Under the pieces are notes generated by a model, which was given only the letters and a program-made list of their open reading frames with translations, searched no databases and had not been told where the DNA came from. From Nymphaea colorata (lineage: Eukaryota > Streptophyta > Magnoliopsida > Nymphaeales > Nymphaeaceae): a stretch of DNA of 64,000 nucleotides. A program made the translations under genes and the position numbers. Numbering within the stretch: position 1 is the first letter of the stretch; each line of letters opens with the position of its first letter. The stretch covers positions 13,742,802-13,806,801 of the forward strand of contig NC_045148.1 in the NCBI RefSeq assembly GCF_008831285.2, in the 5' to 3' direction. This document shows, one piece after another, positions 35,858-49,003 of the stretch.

Positions 35858-35917
35858 TGCCACCGCTCGATTGCAGAATGCACACCCAATGCCACCGCTC
35901 GATTGCAGAATGCACAC
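35858..35917. repeat. Two-copy 32-bp tandem repeat
   Basis: TGCCACCGCTCGATTGCAGA begins at 35858 and again at 35890. The second copy runs into the left arm of the adjacent inverted repeat. Confidence 0.85.
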
Positions 35918-36036
35918 ACAAAAGAATAAATGAAAGAAGCCAATTACCTTCACAACTAAAAATTGTTGATATAAATTTTCTCTTACAATGCTTTCAGAAT
36001 GGCAATTGGCTTCTTTCATTTATTCTTTTGTGTGTG
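35913..36036. repeat. Perfect 33-bp inverted repeat with 58-bp spacer
   Basis: The left arm (35913-35945, starting CACACACAAAAGAATAAATG) is exactly reverse-complemented at 36004-36036 (starting AATTGGCTTCTTTCATTTAT). The spacer is AT-rich. The arms could form a strong hairpin or could be the ends of a short foldback element. Confidence 0.9.
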
Positions 36037-36737
36037 TGTCTGTTTTTTTTTTATGATGCACATATGGACCAAAATCATCCAAAGCTGATAAATCAAAAAA
36101 CTTTGAGATGGTTGGTCATAATAAAGCTAGAACTTTTATTTTATGAAGGTTTATTGTTGTAAAATATATTCATCTTTATTAAGGAAGTTTAATTTATGCT
36201 TGTTCGTGTAAAAAAATTTCATATTTACTAAAGAATTTTACTTTAATTTATATTTGTTGTTGTAAAACATTTTCATATTAGTTCTTTTGCCAATTTGTAG
36301 GAAATTGTGCACCTAATATCCTTAGTTCTAAACTTGTAACAAACAAGGGATTTAAGATGCTCATGTGTAATTCCTTTGCTAACAAACAAGGAAGTTCAAA
36401 ACTCCCTGATCTGAAATCCTAGGATCTTAGATCCAAGGATCTCAAATCACCTTGGTGAGGCTCACGGCTTTTGCTTCTTATATTGTTTGCGACACTATTT
36501 TGATAAGAGAGTATGGGAACGTTTGAGTGAACGGAGGCCCTACTTGCTTATCAAGAAATAGAGAAAATCATCCCAACTGCTTTTGTTGCATTAATTACTC
36601 GGTGAAGTTAGGGACATTTCTAAAATATCGGCTATATTTTGCAGTTTGCACGTTCTCCTGAAAGGGAACTTCTTACCCATAAAAGAATTCAAAGCGTCCC
36701 CCCGCCCCTCTCCCTCTCGTGCAAAAGAAAGAGGAAA

Positions 36738-39700
36738 ATGGCAAAGGTGAGCGCAGGACAGAGCCTCCCGCCCGATATTGTACAACTCATTGAACAATTG
36801 GATCGCCATTGCCTTGCCCCAGATGGTTCTCTCGTCTCCAGATCCGCCTACTATGACCTACAATTGGTACATGAAATTGTCACCACCATCACTACCATTG
36901 TTGTTTCAGTTTTTCCTCCTTTTTCTCACCTGAACAATTTTCTTTTGTTGTCGTGGAATCTATTGCATCACAGGCGAGAGAGGAGATGTCAAGGGAGAGA
37001 TTGCGGTACTTGGAAGCCATGGTACTTGGGAAAACCTCTGTTTATCCTTGTGTTTTCTTCCTTTGGAGTATTGATTCTGATTCTTTTGGAGTTTCATTCA
37101 GTTGTTTTTTTTTGGCTTTTTCGATTTGTTTGCGGGGTTTCTGATGGGTTGCGTTTCCTTCTTTGCAGGCGGTCTACTGCGAGGCAATTGCCATGGTGGA
37201 GGAATATCAGCAGGCAGTGGCTGTTGCTAGTCTCGGGGGGATTAGAGACGTCCAGGGTCTCTACTTTCAGCTGGGGTTGAAGGCCTCCCCTCAGGTTTAG
37301 TCAATTTTTAATCATCAAGAGAGTTTATCATGGGCACTATCATACGATTATTGGAATACTGAATGTTGGCATTGATCACAACCACAACTATGATAAGCAC
37401 GTAAACTTTACTGAGCCTTCAATGGGATTGTATGATGGTGGTACTTAATTCAGCTATCATGTTTGCTACCATGAAGAAATTGTTAGTGATCATCGTTGTC
37501 TTCACCTTATCATGCTTGTCTAGTTCTATTGGTGGTATGGAGGGGCTTGTTTCTGTTTTGCAGCATTATTAGTGCAGATTCTGTGACAATATTGTGGTGC
37601 CAGCTTGTAAAGCTTTGCCTTTGCTCACCAATGTGTAACTTATAAGTCAGTGCTTTTGAGATCGACATTCAAACTGTTTATATCACTGTAGCGCCATCTT
37701 ATGCTGCACTTTGGATCTTAATCAACCACATTCTACTGAATTCTCCTTCGTCATCCATTACAATTTGGGTTAAATTGGTTACTTATTTCAGCATAGCATG
37801 GAAGTATTATGTGAATGTTCAAGTTTCATGTGCTTATTACCTTTCTTTCTGCTACCATTTGAACATTGGATTCACTAAATAATACTGATTGTTATCTTTA
37901 TGGTGTCAAACTGTCAATGCTATTCAAATGCAAGGAATACATATCTATATCCTTTGTTGCTCAAGTCAATTGGGCTATTCGTTCTCATAGGCTGGATAGA
38001 ACATGGGCATCTGTTGTTATATTGGACCTTGGCAAAACCTTTGCATTTACTAACTAAACTATTTTCTTGGTTTCTTTTTGAAGGTTTATGAGACTCTTGA
38101 ACATCGTCTTCTTGTTGCTGAGGCATCCCAACGGCTTCGACTTCCTCTATTGTCCAAAGATGGACAAGTTTGCAAAGAGGAGATTGAGAAATGCATTATA
38201 ACATCTAGGAATTCTCTAGATACCAGCTCGAGTTCGACAAATACTCTTGCAAACACTAGCTCCTCTGGGGCTGCTTCTACGACCCTTCCTCTTAGTGCCT
38301 CAGACAACATTGAAGACACAATTGGTGGTATTCCAAATCGATTTCTGGGAATTACCCCGAGTTATTTGCAACAATGTCAGCTTAATCTGCATAATGATCC
38401 TGTGGTATGCTTCATACTCCTTGCATTATCACTCATATCAACTTTCGTTTACTTGGTAGACAATATTGCTTTATGAGTAATATACAAAAAGTTAATAGGT
38501 GGCTCGGCTTGAGAGCATAAGCAATTTCCTAATAAAATTGATGATTGGTGCACATGCTTATGGTTGCATGATTATGGCCTGTAAATAACAAAAGATTTGG
38601 AAAAGATAACTTTGTCATATAGCAGAGAGATGCAAGACACCATGATCTGTCAAAATTGTCCCTCGACTTTTCTGCCTCATCTAATGTCTTGCATCTTTTT
38701 TTCTCTTGGATGTGATCATAGAAGTTCAGCCGAATTTGAATGTTCCTTTTCTGACATGTCTTTATTAATGTAACTTCAAATTGCATAGCATGAGAAAGTT
38801 GTTCCACAGAAAAGGATTTTCTTGACATTTTCGACAGCTTGGTTATTGCTTTAAATTAAATTAGAGGAATATGATGAGATTCCTGCAGAAGGAAAGCTAA
38901 GAAAATGCATTATTTAGATAACAGCTGCGGAATGGTATTAATCATTTGGTTTCTCCTTATGTGCTTGTCATTTATTAGCACATTTCAATTGAGCTATATA
39001 GGGCTTGGAAAGGACTTGCCTATAATACATAGACATGGCATTTTGCGTGCCGCACCCACATTAATGTGAAGCTGGTGCAGGTGCTGCTTGGGTGTGGCAG
39101 CCTTCATCCCCTAAAAAAGGAAGAAAAAGGAAGCTGGAGAGAGGAAGAGGGGGATGAGGAAGAAGGATGAGAAGGGGAAAGGACGTAGAAGAGGAGGGGA
39201 AAATACCTTCAGGATTTGATACACACATGGCTCGTTTAGGGACTTAGGGTTTCTATAGATTTTTTTCAAACATCTCTTTTATTGTCATTACCAAAAAATG
39301 ACTAAGTTTTTTTAAGTTTCTTTTTAGTTTTTTCCTTCATACTTAATACTTCTCTTTTATTACAGTAGGAGATTTGTTTTACAGTAAATAAAAGAATTTT
39401 CTTAACTTTTAACTTTTTACCACACACACAGACATATATATACTGCTCCTCAAAGTCATCCTGAGAAGTGCGGCACCCTGCAACCATGTGACACAGGGGC
39501 TTGTCCTCGCACTTCAACAAACCAATATGATGCCACATTATTTGATTTCATTTGAGCTTTATAATTGGTTCGGGTAAACACTGTAAATTTCTTATGCTGC
39601 TAACACTTCTTACAGGATACTGCAGAGCACCAAATGTTATTGGCTCAAGAAATGGAGGCCCGCCTTAATAGCAAATGTGATAAAGTTTCAGATGCTTTTG

Positions 39701-42700
39701 CTATGGAGGAAATTGGTATTTCTCAGTAAGTTAAGTCTTGAATGTGGTTCATAAACTATTCGAGTGTTGTCAAATGATGTATTTGTTCCTTGATGCAGAT
39801 TGTGCAGTTGTTAGTCAGTTTCAGAGTTCTCGACTGCCTGAAAGGTTTTTTTTTGCATCCTGTCTTTGTTTTTTGTATTATTTTATCTTTTGAGTCATTT
39901 TATGGATATCCTTCTGCCCTGGTATTGAATATGTTATTTATTTGTGTTTTCTTCTTAACCAATCATTACTTGGCTTAACTTGTTACCAAGCCATTCTGTT
40001 TTGTTCAAGAATGAAGCTTTTGCCTAGTTATGGATAAAAATTCAGTGTTATCCTGAAGATTCTTTGTTTTGAATACATAAATGGCTATTCCACTCTAGTG
40101 CATTTATTTGGGTTGGGCTTGTATTATAGTTTTAAGGTTGGAAAAGTTATTTACTTGATAACCTTATTTTTGTTCATATATAGGGTAAAGTTCATCATTG
40201 AAGAGATTGAAAGGGAAGAGGCAGCTTTGCGTGATGACCTGTATTCTGCAGATAGAAAATTTGCTGAATATTATAATGTAATTGGACTCTTCAAATAATT
40301 TATCATATTTCCTTTTTCGATGATTGCAAGTACCTCTGGTTTTGACACCATGCTGCTGGCTGTCTTGTTTGTTTTTTTCTTTGCAGGTCCTAGAGCAAAT
40401 ATTGGGGGTGCTCATTCGGCTTGTCAAAGATTTGAAACTGCAGCAGCAACACCAATATGTAACTTTTTCCCCCAGTTGTGACTGTAACCTACTGGACTGT
40501 AACTTTGAGAAATGTCTGAAGTAATAGATGGTGAAATATAGTGGTTTGTTATAAGTATTCTATTGATTGGGTAGAGGCAATCTTTCTGCTTCTGTACCTG
40601 ATAGATGTCACTTATTGCCTATTCTCATATTTCATTATTTTTCTAGGATGAGTTGAAGAAGACGTGGCTTTGCAAGAGATGTGAGACAATGAATGCTAAA
40701 TTGAGGTTTGTTCTTTCTTTATAGCATGCTGCTTAAATTCATACTCAATTTGGAACGTATTGTAGCACCAGTTCTATTAGAATATCCAAATCATCATTGA
40801 TCTGTGCTCTTATTTTAACATTGAGTTCATTTTAGGTAAGCTCTGTGCAAGGTCATCCTTTTTTTATTGAAACATGACCTCTAAATTGTTTGTTAGGAAA
40901 CTGTGGTGATGTTTAATTGCAGAATGGTGGGCATTAGAACACCTTGTTCAGCATGCTATGTAATAAGACACACATAGAGAGGAAAGATGCAGACCCATCT
41001 CAAGTTCCTAGTGTGCCCAAAGCCATGCCTCTATTCAATATCACATGTTTTAGTGTGGACCTCCTTGGCTTTCTCCATTTTAATCTCCATTTGTTGATCG
41101 CCATCACTGTCTGTGTTAGTGTGCCTGTCCATCTCATCCTCTTCATTGTCACCAGCAGTCAGCTTCTTGAGACTTTCTGCCTCCACCATAGTTCTTTCTG
41201 CCAGAAGCCAGAAGGCATCAACTCTACCACGTTGATACATCAACAATCATATTGTTGCAGGAGATCTAGGAGGTTGGTGGATCAGGAAACCTCACAGGTT
41301 CTGCAGCCACCAGATTGTTTTCTATGACTGGTCACTGTTGCACAGGAGCACCTACGTCAGCGCTTGGTGTCTATCCATTGCCTTGGAGGTTTGATGGGGT
41401 TTGGTTCATTGGTTCACCTCTAAGTCACATGGGTACGAGTGTGGTTTAGGTACAGGTACGAACATATGGGTACAAACACAACAACTTTAGAAAACGTTGG
41501 TACAGGGTACGACAAGAATATATATTTATATACACAAAGTAATATAAAAGAAATCAAAATGAAGCAACATTTACATGAACAAGTGATTTTAAATAAAAAA
41601 AACATTACATGTTAATGAACAATAACTCTAAAAACATAATGAAGACTGAGTTGAAAAATCAAATCATGTAAAATTAAGCAGTTTGGATTGGTTTTCATTT
41701 ACAAAGTACCCAAGTGTGTCCAAGTACCCATTTTGAGTACGGGTATGGTGAAAGGGTACGTGGACCTTATTGAGGTACTCATGTGACTTACGTTCACACA
41801 CATTTTTGCTTTTAGTGAGGACCAAGGAGGCTTATTGGGAGTTTAACGTTTTCCTGTTTGTCTATTTGGCAGAACACTCTTGTGGCCCAATCAGGTCATG
41901 TGGAACCATTAGTGCAGATATTGCAATATTTTCAAAAATTATTTTGATATTAACAATAAAAATAAAAAAAGCTTAAATGCCATTTTTGTAAAAAAAAAAA
42001 GTACAATAAATTTATTGTGTTTTTTTCCTTTTTTTCATATTTCTTATTTTTTAGGCCAATATCCTCATGAATTCAAATCTAAACTTAAATGGAGTTACTT
42101 ATCACCATTTTCATGATCATTAATACAATTTTTTATCATTTTATCTAGTTCTCTTAATGTCTTCTTATTAGTTTCTTATTTATTTTGTTTTTACCTAATT
42201 TTTAGATTTTTTTTTTCTTTTCCTGAGATTTGCCTGAGAAAAACAACTTTACCAAAAAATATCCAAAAAAATCTCCTTGATGAAAGCCCAATAACGATAT
42301 TTATGGTGGTGTGTGTGACGCACACCGTTCCCCTGGTTATTCTCTTACCTGTTTGATTTGCATGTGCAATTTTCCCAGTGGGAATTGAGATGTTGATTCT
42401 TCCATTTTGGTTCTACAATCAAGTGGAACCTATTGAAACATGAAGGTTATTACATTCTTGATAAGAAATACCTTCTTTTGTTGGCATTAATGATTCTGCA
42501 TTCCTCCTTGCACTAATGTGATGCCTAGAAATTCTGGTGCCTAAGCTTTGATTAACTGCTTCTATTCCTACTATCTTGTTTCTTGTCATGACATCTTTAG
42601 TTGCTTTTTCTGTTTATTTATCTTTTTCTAATAGGCAATTTCTCCTTTTTTCATCGTTCTAATTTATTCTGCATTCCTGCTTGCACAAGGTTTATAAATT

Positions 42701-44133
42701 TTATCGCTAAAATTTGATTAACTGGTTTCTATTTGTGCTGTTTATGTTTCTACCTTTAGCTGTTATTTTAGTACTTTTTGTCTAACATGTGATTCTCCTT
42801 CCTTAGGGTCCTGGAGAATCTTGTCTTGCGTGATACATACACCCAAGATTCAATACCAGCTCTCCACAAGATTAGGTGCATTTAGTTCCTAATGTTTGGT
42901 TGTTCTGGCTTTGTTTTGGCTTGTCCTAATCTATTTACTGTCCTGGTCTACAGACAGTATCTTCTTGAAGCTACAGAGGAAGCTTCCACAGCATACAACA
43001 AAGCGGTATGGAAGTTATGGTTTGATGAAGCTTCTGTTGTATTAAATGCTCTTCCAAGCTTTGGATGGGATATGTCAAATTTTGTTATGTCCTTACCTTT
43101 AAGCATACTTGCTCTGTTCCATTCCCTTACATAGAAAATTTGATAGAACTGGCTGTGACTCAGAACCATCATCTTCAAATACTGCAAGCCAATTCTATTT
43201 CTCAAGCCAAGTCCATCTCACCTTAATGCAGTGGGATGAACTTATTTAGGCAAAATTTGGTTTGTGATGAAAGGAAACTTGTCTGTATTTGATGAGATTC
43301 TGGCAGGAGTTAGGTAGACGTCTCAATCCTTAAAACCTAGGCATTTTTATTTCGCTTCTAAACTTGCTGTAGGCTTATGCAAACCTCAGAATGGTCTTAT
43401 TCCCAGCCTAATAGCTGATGAAGGTGAATCTTCTTCTCTTGTTTTGAGGTAGCCGGAATGTTCATGTGTCTGAACAGTAATCAGTTCTGATTGTCCAAAG
43501 ATACCTGGATCTCATATTTGCACGTATCTTGGTCAGTCAACAATGTTCCTTGTGTTGGCGTAGGCTATTAAAGATAGGTAGGTTATTGGATGCAAATCCT
43601 ACATTCGTCAGTTTTGCAGCAGAAGTCCGTCACTGGCCCATAAAGAAAATCAATTATGGGCTCAACTGCTTTTAGATGCTTTAGCTACTTCATGCTTTGT
43701 TCTTTTGTAGCTATTGTGGAACAAAGTGTATTTATTATGCCTTGCATATATTGGACTAGTTTGGCCTATTGAGAAATATAAGAGCAATATGCGGCAAAGT
43801 GCATAAAATGCTTAAAATCAAGCAAAAATGACTTGGCTTTTAATGTTGATTGTGAATTATCCTCTTTTTTGGTCAAACGACTGACTGCTACATACATCAG
43901 GTGACAAGACTTCGTGAATATCAAGGTGTCGACCCTCATTTTGATACAATCGCAAGGCAATACCATGACATTGTAAAGGCAAGCTTTCCTTCACCTTTCT
44001 TCTGACCTTCGTCAAGTGTCTTTTCTTTCAGCTGACTTTACTGTATCATAAACAGAAGTTAGAAGGCCTGCAATGGACCATTCATCAAGTAGAAATGGAC
44101 TTAAAGCGTTCATCAGATCATCCAGCAATGTAG
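36738..44133 (+). CDS. AUG4: Augmin complex subunit 4 (HAUS4-like)
   Basis: Thirteen exons join in frame to 423 residues: 36738-36866, 36974-37021, 37169-37294, 38084-38404, 39616-39715, 39799-39844, 40184-40277, 40387-40458, 40647-40705, 42807-42875, 42954-43005, 43901-43978 and 44056-44133. The N-terminal ILE-like block VQLIEQLDRHCLAPDG, the central FLGITPSYLQQ, the coiled-coil EEIEREEAALRDDLYSADRKF and the C-terminal LEGLQWTIHQVEMDL identify plant AUG4. The family recruits gamma-tubulin to existing microtubules for branching nucleation in spindle, phragmoplast and cortical arrays. All introns are GT-AG except the last, which appears to be GC-AG (donor AAG/GCAAGC at 43978/43979). A Ser/Thr-rich linker lies in exon 4. 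The ninth intron (40706-42806) holds a MITE-like element. The length equals that expected for the family. Confidence 0.95.
41421..41790. mobile_element. MITE-like element in AUG4 intron 9
   Basis: About 370 bp bounded by near-perfect terminal inverted repeats: TAAGTCACATGGGTAC on the left, and on the right (41775-41790) the reverse complement with one mismatch. GTTCAC occurs just outside each end (41412-41417 and 41792-41797) and may be a target-site duplication, though spacing is uneven. Several GTACCCA/GGGTACG words lie near both ends. There is no coding capacity, so it would be non-autonomous; the superfamily is not certain. Confidence 0.65.
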
Positions 44134-46740
44134 TTGTATTTAGCATGGTTCTTTTTCCATCTGCGTATGTGATGTTTATGTGCACGTATTCAACAGCTTT
44201 TGCCTCTTTTTGATGGTGATATACGTGAATGTGCACGTATTGAACAGCTTTTGCCTCTTTTTGGGTGGTGATATACATGGTCTGAACTTCTTTCCATGAG
44301 ATATATTTGGTTGTGTAAGCATACGAAATATGTAGTAGTTTTTATTCCGTCAGATAGGTTCAGGCAAAAACAAAAGGAGATCAGAACCATGTCTTAACCA
44401 TTTTTGCTCCTCAATTTTCTTGGAGAGTAGTACCTCGAAACAGTTTTTCCTGCGCAGGGGGAGAGTTGTACCTCGAAACAATTTTTGGTGCGCAGGGAAC
44501 AAGGACTGATCTGGGGACATTCCTGGCCCCTGGGTCTTTTAGGAATACAAGTTTCCTATTCTAATATGGCTTCTATTCATTCGTGTACTTATAATATTCA
44601 TGTATTCGATTCAGTAATTTTAGAATTTGTCCTTTTCGTTTCCTGAATAACTTTAGGCTGGGTTTTGATGACCGTAGATCTGATCCAGTTTGAGACGCCC
44701 AGGACATGTACTGACTAGGGCCACTTCTGTCTGTATAATCTTAAGGACGGCTCTGTCGCCAATTTAAGACTGAAAAATGGTGCGGATTAAGTCTACGGTC
44801 AGATAGTTTTTCTTTGATAAGTTTTATATTTTGCTTGTCTTTTTCCATGTCAGCTACTCTCCACTTCACCATACCAGAAGCTATATATTTTTGATTGTTG
44901 GAAGAGAAACTCGCTTCAGGACAATGTCCTGTTCGTTGCATTGCCCTTGCAGAGGTGGAACACATAGAAGACATGAAACGAACATATGAAAGTGTTTTTC
45001 ATGAACAAAACAGAGTTGTTCCGCGTCTGCCAGTTGATTAAAATATGTAGGGTAGGTCCCACCGGCTGCATGAGCAGTGGTGTTGTCGCCAATAAAGAAG
45101 TGGGTTTGAATGGCCAGGGGATTTTCGGGGAACTGCGGATGTTTATAGTTTATACGTTACACAAAAGACCGACTCCCACAAACGTTCACATTGAACGTTC
45201 GTGGAGTTGCTAAAACCAAGTTCTGCTGCATCGAACCATTTTTTGAAAAAAAAATCTGCATTTTTAAAAGGGATTGAATAACTTGATTTCCCCAGGCAAT
45301 TCACAAAAAAAAAAAAAGTCTTTAAGTGTCATCTAAACACAGAAACTAATATTTAAAATATGATTAAAAAACCATTTTTTTCACAAAACCAATTTCTTGG
45401 ACATTTACACACCCTTGGACTTGGTCATATCAGGCTTCCTCTTTCTCCCACCTAGTAGCGGGGGCGCCAGGACACGCTGCGCCGCCTCTTCCCCGGGACC
45501 CTACAGCTTCAAAGCATATACTCGGGGATACAAGAAGATACAATATATATCATAATAACAATGGCGAAGATTCAGCGAATAAGGGAACTATTGCAAATTT
45601 TCAGTTGTAAAAGAAGGTTTGGCTTTTGCAAGTTGACACCGCTACTTTGAAACGTCTGTTCAATTGGATTTATTATATACACATATATGTGCATGCATGA
45701 TGAGTTGGATCATCATCTCTTGACATCCCATGAGTGATGATATCTGCGTTTACGTAGTCATGATATCACCAAACTTTGGCGTTTGATTCATGGTGAAAGT
45801 GATAAGGTTATGCCCTGCACTTACGTCATTCCGATAAACGTTTTCCGGGGTAGGCCCCCCACCTTTATGTATTCCTTTCCACTTGCTTCATTGCTTAAAG
45901 GATATTAATATTAAAATTTTAGGCACCTGGCATCTCTAACGCCACATAGATGCCAAAACACATAGAAATACACACCTATGTAAAAGAGTTTTTTTTTTTT
46001 GTTGAAAAAAGAAGAAAAAGTTTTACCATAGATCAGGCAAATATTGTCACTGTTGGTGCCTAAAAGGAGTCGGATCATCGACAATAATTTTCCTGAACTA
46101 AGTGGTTCATGCATGTAAAGTGGGATAGGTATTAGTTAACGGTAGTCGAGTGCCGTTCATCTAAGCAGATGAAGGGCGTGCAACTGGCCCCCGAAACTGA
46201 ACCCTCCAAGGCGTTAGAACCCTTCACAGGAACTCCATCTCAATCTCCTGATCATCCCACTGACGGTACAACCATTCTTCGCTCATATGTTTTATGATTT
46301 TCTTGATCGATTTTTATTGTACAGTGGAAAAATCATCAAAAGATTAGTTAACCTCATTGCAAATGGTAACCTGATCTCGGTGGACTGCTTAAGTTTTTCA
46401 GGAACTTGAAATGGGAAAAATTGAGTTTCAAATGGAAGTGGAAAATCTGTCTTACTTTATCAAAATCAAGAATGGAGGACCCCCCAAAAGAAAAAAGCAG
46501 CTTTGAAAGAGAAAGTGCTTTATCCTTCTTATTGTCGAATTCGAAAGCTAATTTACCATCATTCGAATAAGAACACTTAGTTATAGTTTTGAGCAAATAT
46601 GTCGTCTAAAGGGCCCCTAGCTAGCCACCAGAAGGATTACCAAATTCGACCAGACGAGACAAAGTTGTTTGTTGACAAATTCATAAAAGGAACTCTTCAA
46701 AATGTAAAGGTGACAATGACATTGCAATTCCTTCCTGCAA
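44134..46740. other. 3' flank of AUG4 and intergenic spacer
   Basis: The first part is probably the AUG4 3' UTR. It contains two short tandem duplications: GTGCACGTATTCAACAG-type units at 44181-44275 and TACCTCGAAACA-type units at 44430-44500. No gene is supported in the remainder. Confidence 0.5.
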
Positions 46741-46749
46741 ACAATTGAC

Positions 46750-46985
46750 GAGATGCCCTGACTGCCGTTCATCCCACTCTGGAATACGGTTCCAATGGAT
46801 GAGATTGTCACTGGCTACTACGACGGGGCCACTCCGGAAAACAACGACATTGGCCGCAACGTATCGTCTGTCATTTTCGCATCAATGGTGGTTTTCTTTC
46901 AAACAACGGACTGCATGGTGGCAGGCCGATTGAGGTGGAGAAAGTGAGTGCGGAATCTGCCATGGCACCACAAAAGTTTCGCCAC
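46750..46985 (+). pseudogene. Possible gene fragment, unknown
   Basis: One frame reads about 70 codons with a balanced, protein-like composition. It includes PLWNTVPMDEIVTGYYDG and then a hydrophobic SSVIFASMVVFFQ stretch, and ends at a TAG near 46993. It lacks a start, splice context or recognised family. GC content is higher than its surroundings. It may be a relic exon or chance. Confidence 0.25.
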
Positions 46986-49003
46986 ATCCTATAGTTGGGA
47001 AGAGGAGAATCATGCCATCACATTCCTTAATATGAAAGGTCGACGGTATGCTGCCTCTTTGAGTCCTCTTCTTTGGGGGAAAAAGAATTGGAAGAGATGT
47101 GAGTTTAGTCGGTACCGAAGATTAAGATGGTCAGGTTAAACATGGTCTCCTCAACCCGACCTCAAATTGTTTCTTTTCGTTTTTCTAATACATGAAAGAC
47201 GCGGACAAGAGCACTGGAAATATAACCAATAAGCTTACATTACACACATGTGGAATTTTCCATCCTGATTACACGAGCTTAAACAAGATTAATCCACGAC
47301 TCGCTTCAATTCATTACTCGAACTTGAATTGTTCATACAGTGGTGTTTCTCATACATGTTTGGGGCTGAGGGATTTTTTTTTTCTTGGGGCAGAGAATCT
47401 GATTCCGTTTGCATTTAGTTGATCTGAATCTATACATTACGTATGTTAATATTTAAAACTGAAGTACTAGATCAGCTAAGGCTCACCCTAGTAGTCTTTT
47501 CCTAACTAATCCAGAATTTTCTAAGAGAACTAGAGATTATGTGCCATTGTGTTTCCTAAATTTTGACATATATTATCTCAAGTATGATGACGTGATTGTG
47601 TTATATATACATATAAAATCTAAAATCCCCATCTCACTCATGAGCTTTCGTCTGATCCTTAGTAATAAACATTTAAGTGAAAAACAAAGAGAAAAAAGTG
47701 ATAAACATTTTCATTATGTAGTATTCGTTCACACCTATTTATATTTATTTTTCTCTCGATCGTCTATCAATGAACTACACACTCATGAATAAGGTGGGTG
47801 ACAATTGACTAGACAATTGATAGTCAGAATCACCATTTAATTTTCGTATATGATACATATGCATATATAATTGTACACATCCCAAACTAAAGTACAATGT
47901 TTCAAGTGAATCTATGTCCTTCTCGTCCGACCCATATGACATACGGACAAGTAATAATGTTCCAATTCAGTAACATGGTTCCAATTCGATAGTGGTCGTT
48001 TTATGCCTCATTTAAACAAATTAAATCCCCATTGGGCTAAAAGAATACAAGCATCTTTATAAATTGTAAATTAATTCGATTGAGTTGGGCTTTTTTGGAC
48101 CTAATCTGGTGTCAGACGCACAGATCTAGTTGGGCAAAACCCGATCAGTTTTGCACACGCACACATATATAAAAGTCGGAAATGAACATTTTATATTTAA
48201 AACATATTTTGTTGAGATATTTTTCATTTAAATTTCTGGCTCAGCTGCTTATACGGTGAACGCCTTGAGAACCAAGACCTTCTGGGACCCTTGACGGGCC
48301 CACTCATCGGATCCTTCCGGCCGTCCTCGGTCACGGATTACCTGTGGCGCTCCTGGAGGCGGGGCCAGACGGTGATTTGGACCACAGAGAGAGAGAGAGA
48401 GCCATAGCCATAGCCATAGCCATTAGCCACAGCCTACTGAAAGGTGGTCCCCACATGCGTCAAAACCATTGAGCCCATGGGCGGCCAAAGGACCGACGAT
48501 CTGGTGGGGCCCTCTGTAGCCAATACCATGAAGAAAATCAAGATGGCCACCTTCTTCATAAATCGACAAGGTATCAGGGCAGCATCTGATCTGATCTGAG
48601 TAGCCTTCGCATCACAATATTCGCGTCAGCAGCGACCAAAAGAAGAAAAGCAAGAACGAAGACGTTTGGTTGCGTTCGTAAGTTTCCTGAACGATGAAAC
48701 TACAAAGCCTCTGGATTATTTTTGCGCATTAATATCCTGGCCTACTGAGATAGGCTGCATGTGAATACGGCAGAAGGCCTTCAGAGTCCGGGCTAGAAAG
48801 AGAGAGAGAAGTTTGCTGGGTGGGGCGCAGTTAAAAAGGGAGATCAATTCCTAATTGACAAGCTTGTACAAAATGGATGAAGTCCGAGTAGCCGGAATCC
48901 ATGCATGAAGTCCGAGTAGCCAGAATCCGTCATTTTCCGGCACGATATCGGAACATAGTAGTAAGGTGCGGAGGCATATAAATTATGTACAAAAGTAGCC
49001 TAT
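46986..49003. other. Intergenic, no supported gene
   Basis: AT-rich spacer. A GA microsatellite with a CCATAG repeat sits at 48386-48423, and a 27-bp tandem duplication (TGAAGTCCGAGTAGCC) near 48879-48932. The end is the 3' flank of the next gene. Confidence 0.5.
48386..48423. repeat. (GA)n plus (CCATAG)3 simple repeats
   Basis: An AG/GA tract is directly followed by three CCATAG hexamers and a partial fourth. Confidence 0.95.

Larger units (their letters stand above)
34620..36737. other. Intergenic, with transposon-like inverted repeat
   Basis: No gene is supported. At 35696-35712 a GGGGGCCATGGCCCC-type palindrome precedes a DNA-transposon-like GC-rich patch. A perfect 33-bp inverted repeat follows (35913-36036). 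The last ~100 bases before 36738 are the presumed 5' region of AUG4. Confidence 0.5.

Noticed and set aside
43973..43978. Ordinary GT donor just before the proposed GC donor in AUG4
   Set aside because: It would delete two residues from a conserved coiled-coil segment, and the GC donor matches its consensus well. Not fully excluded.
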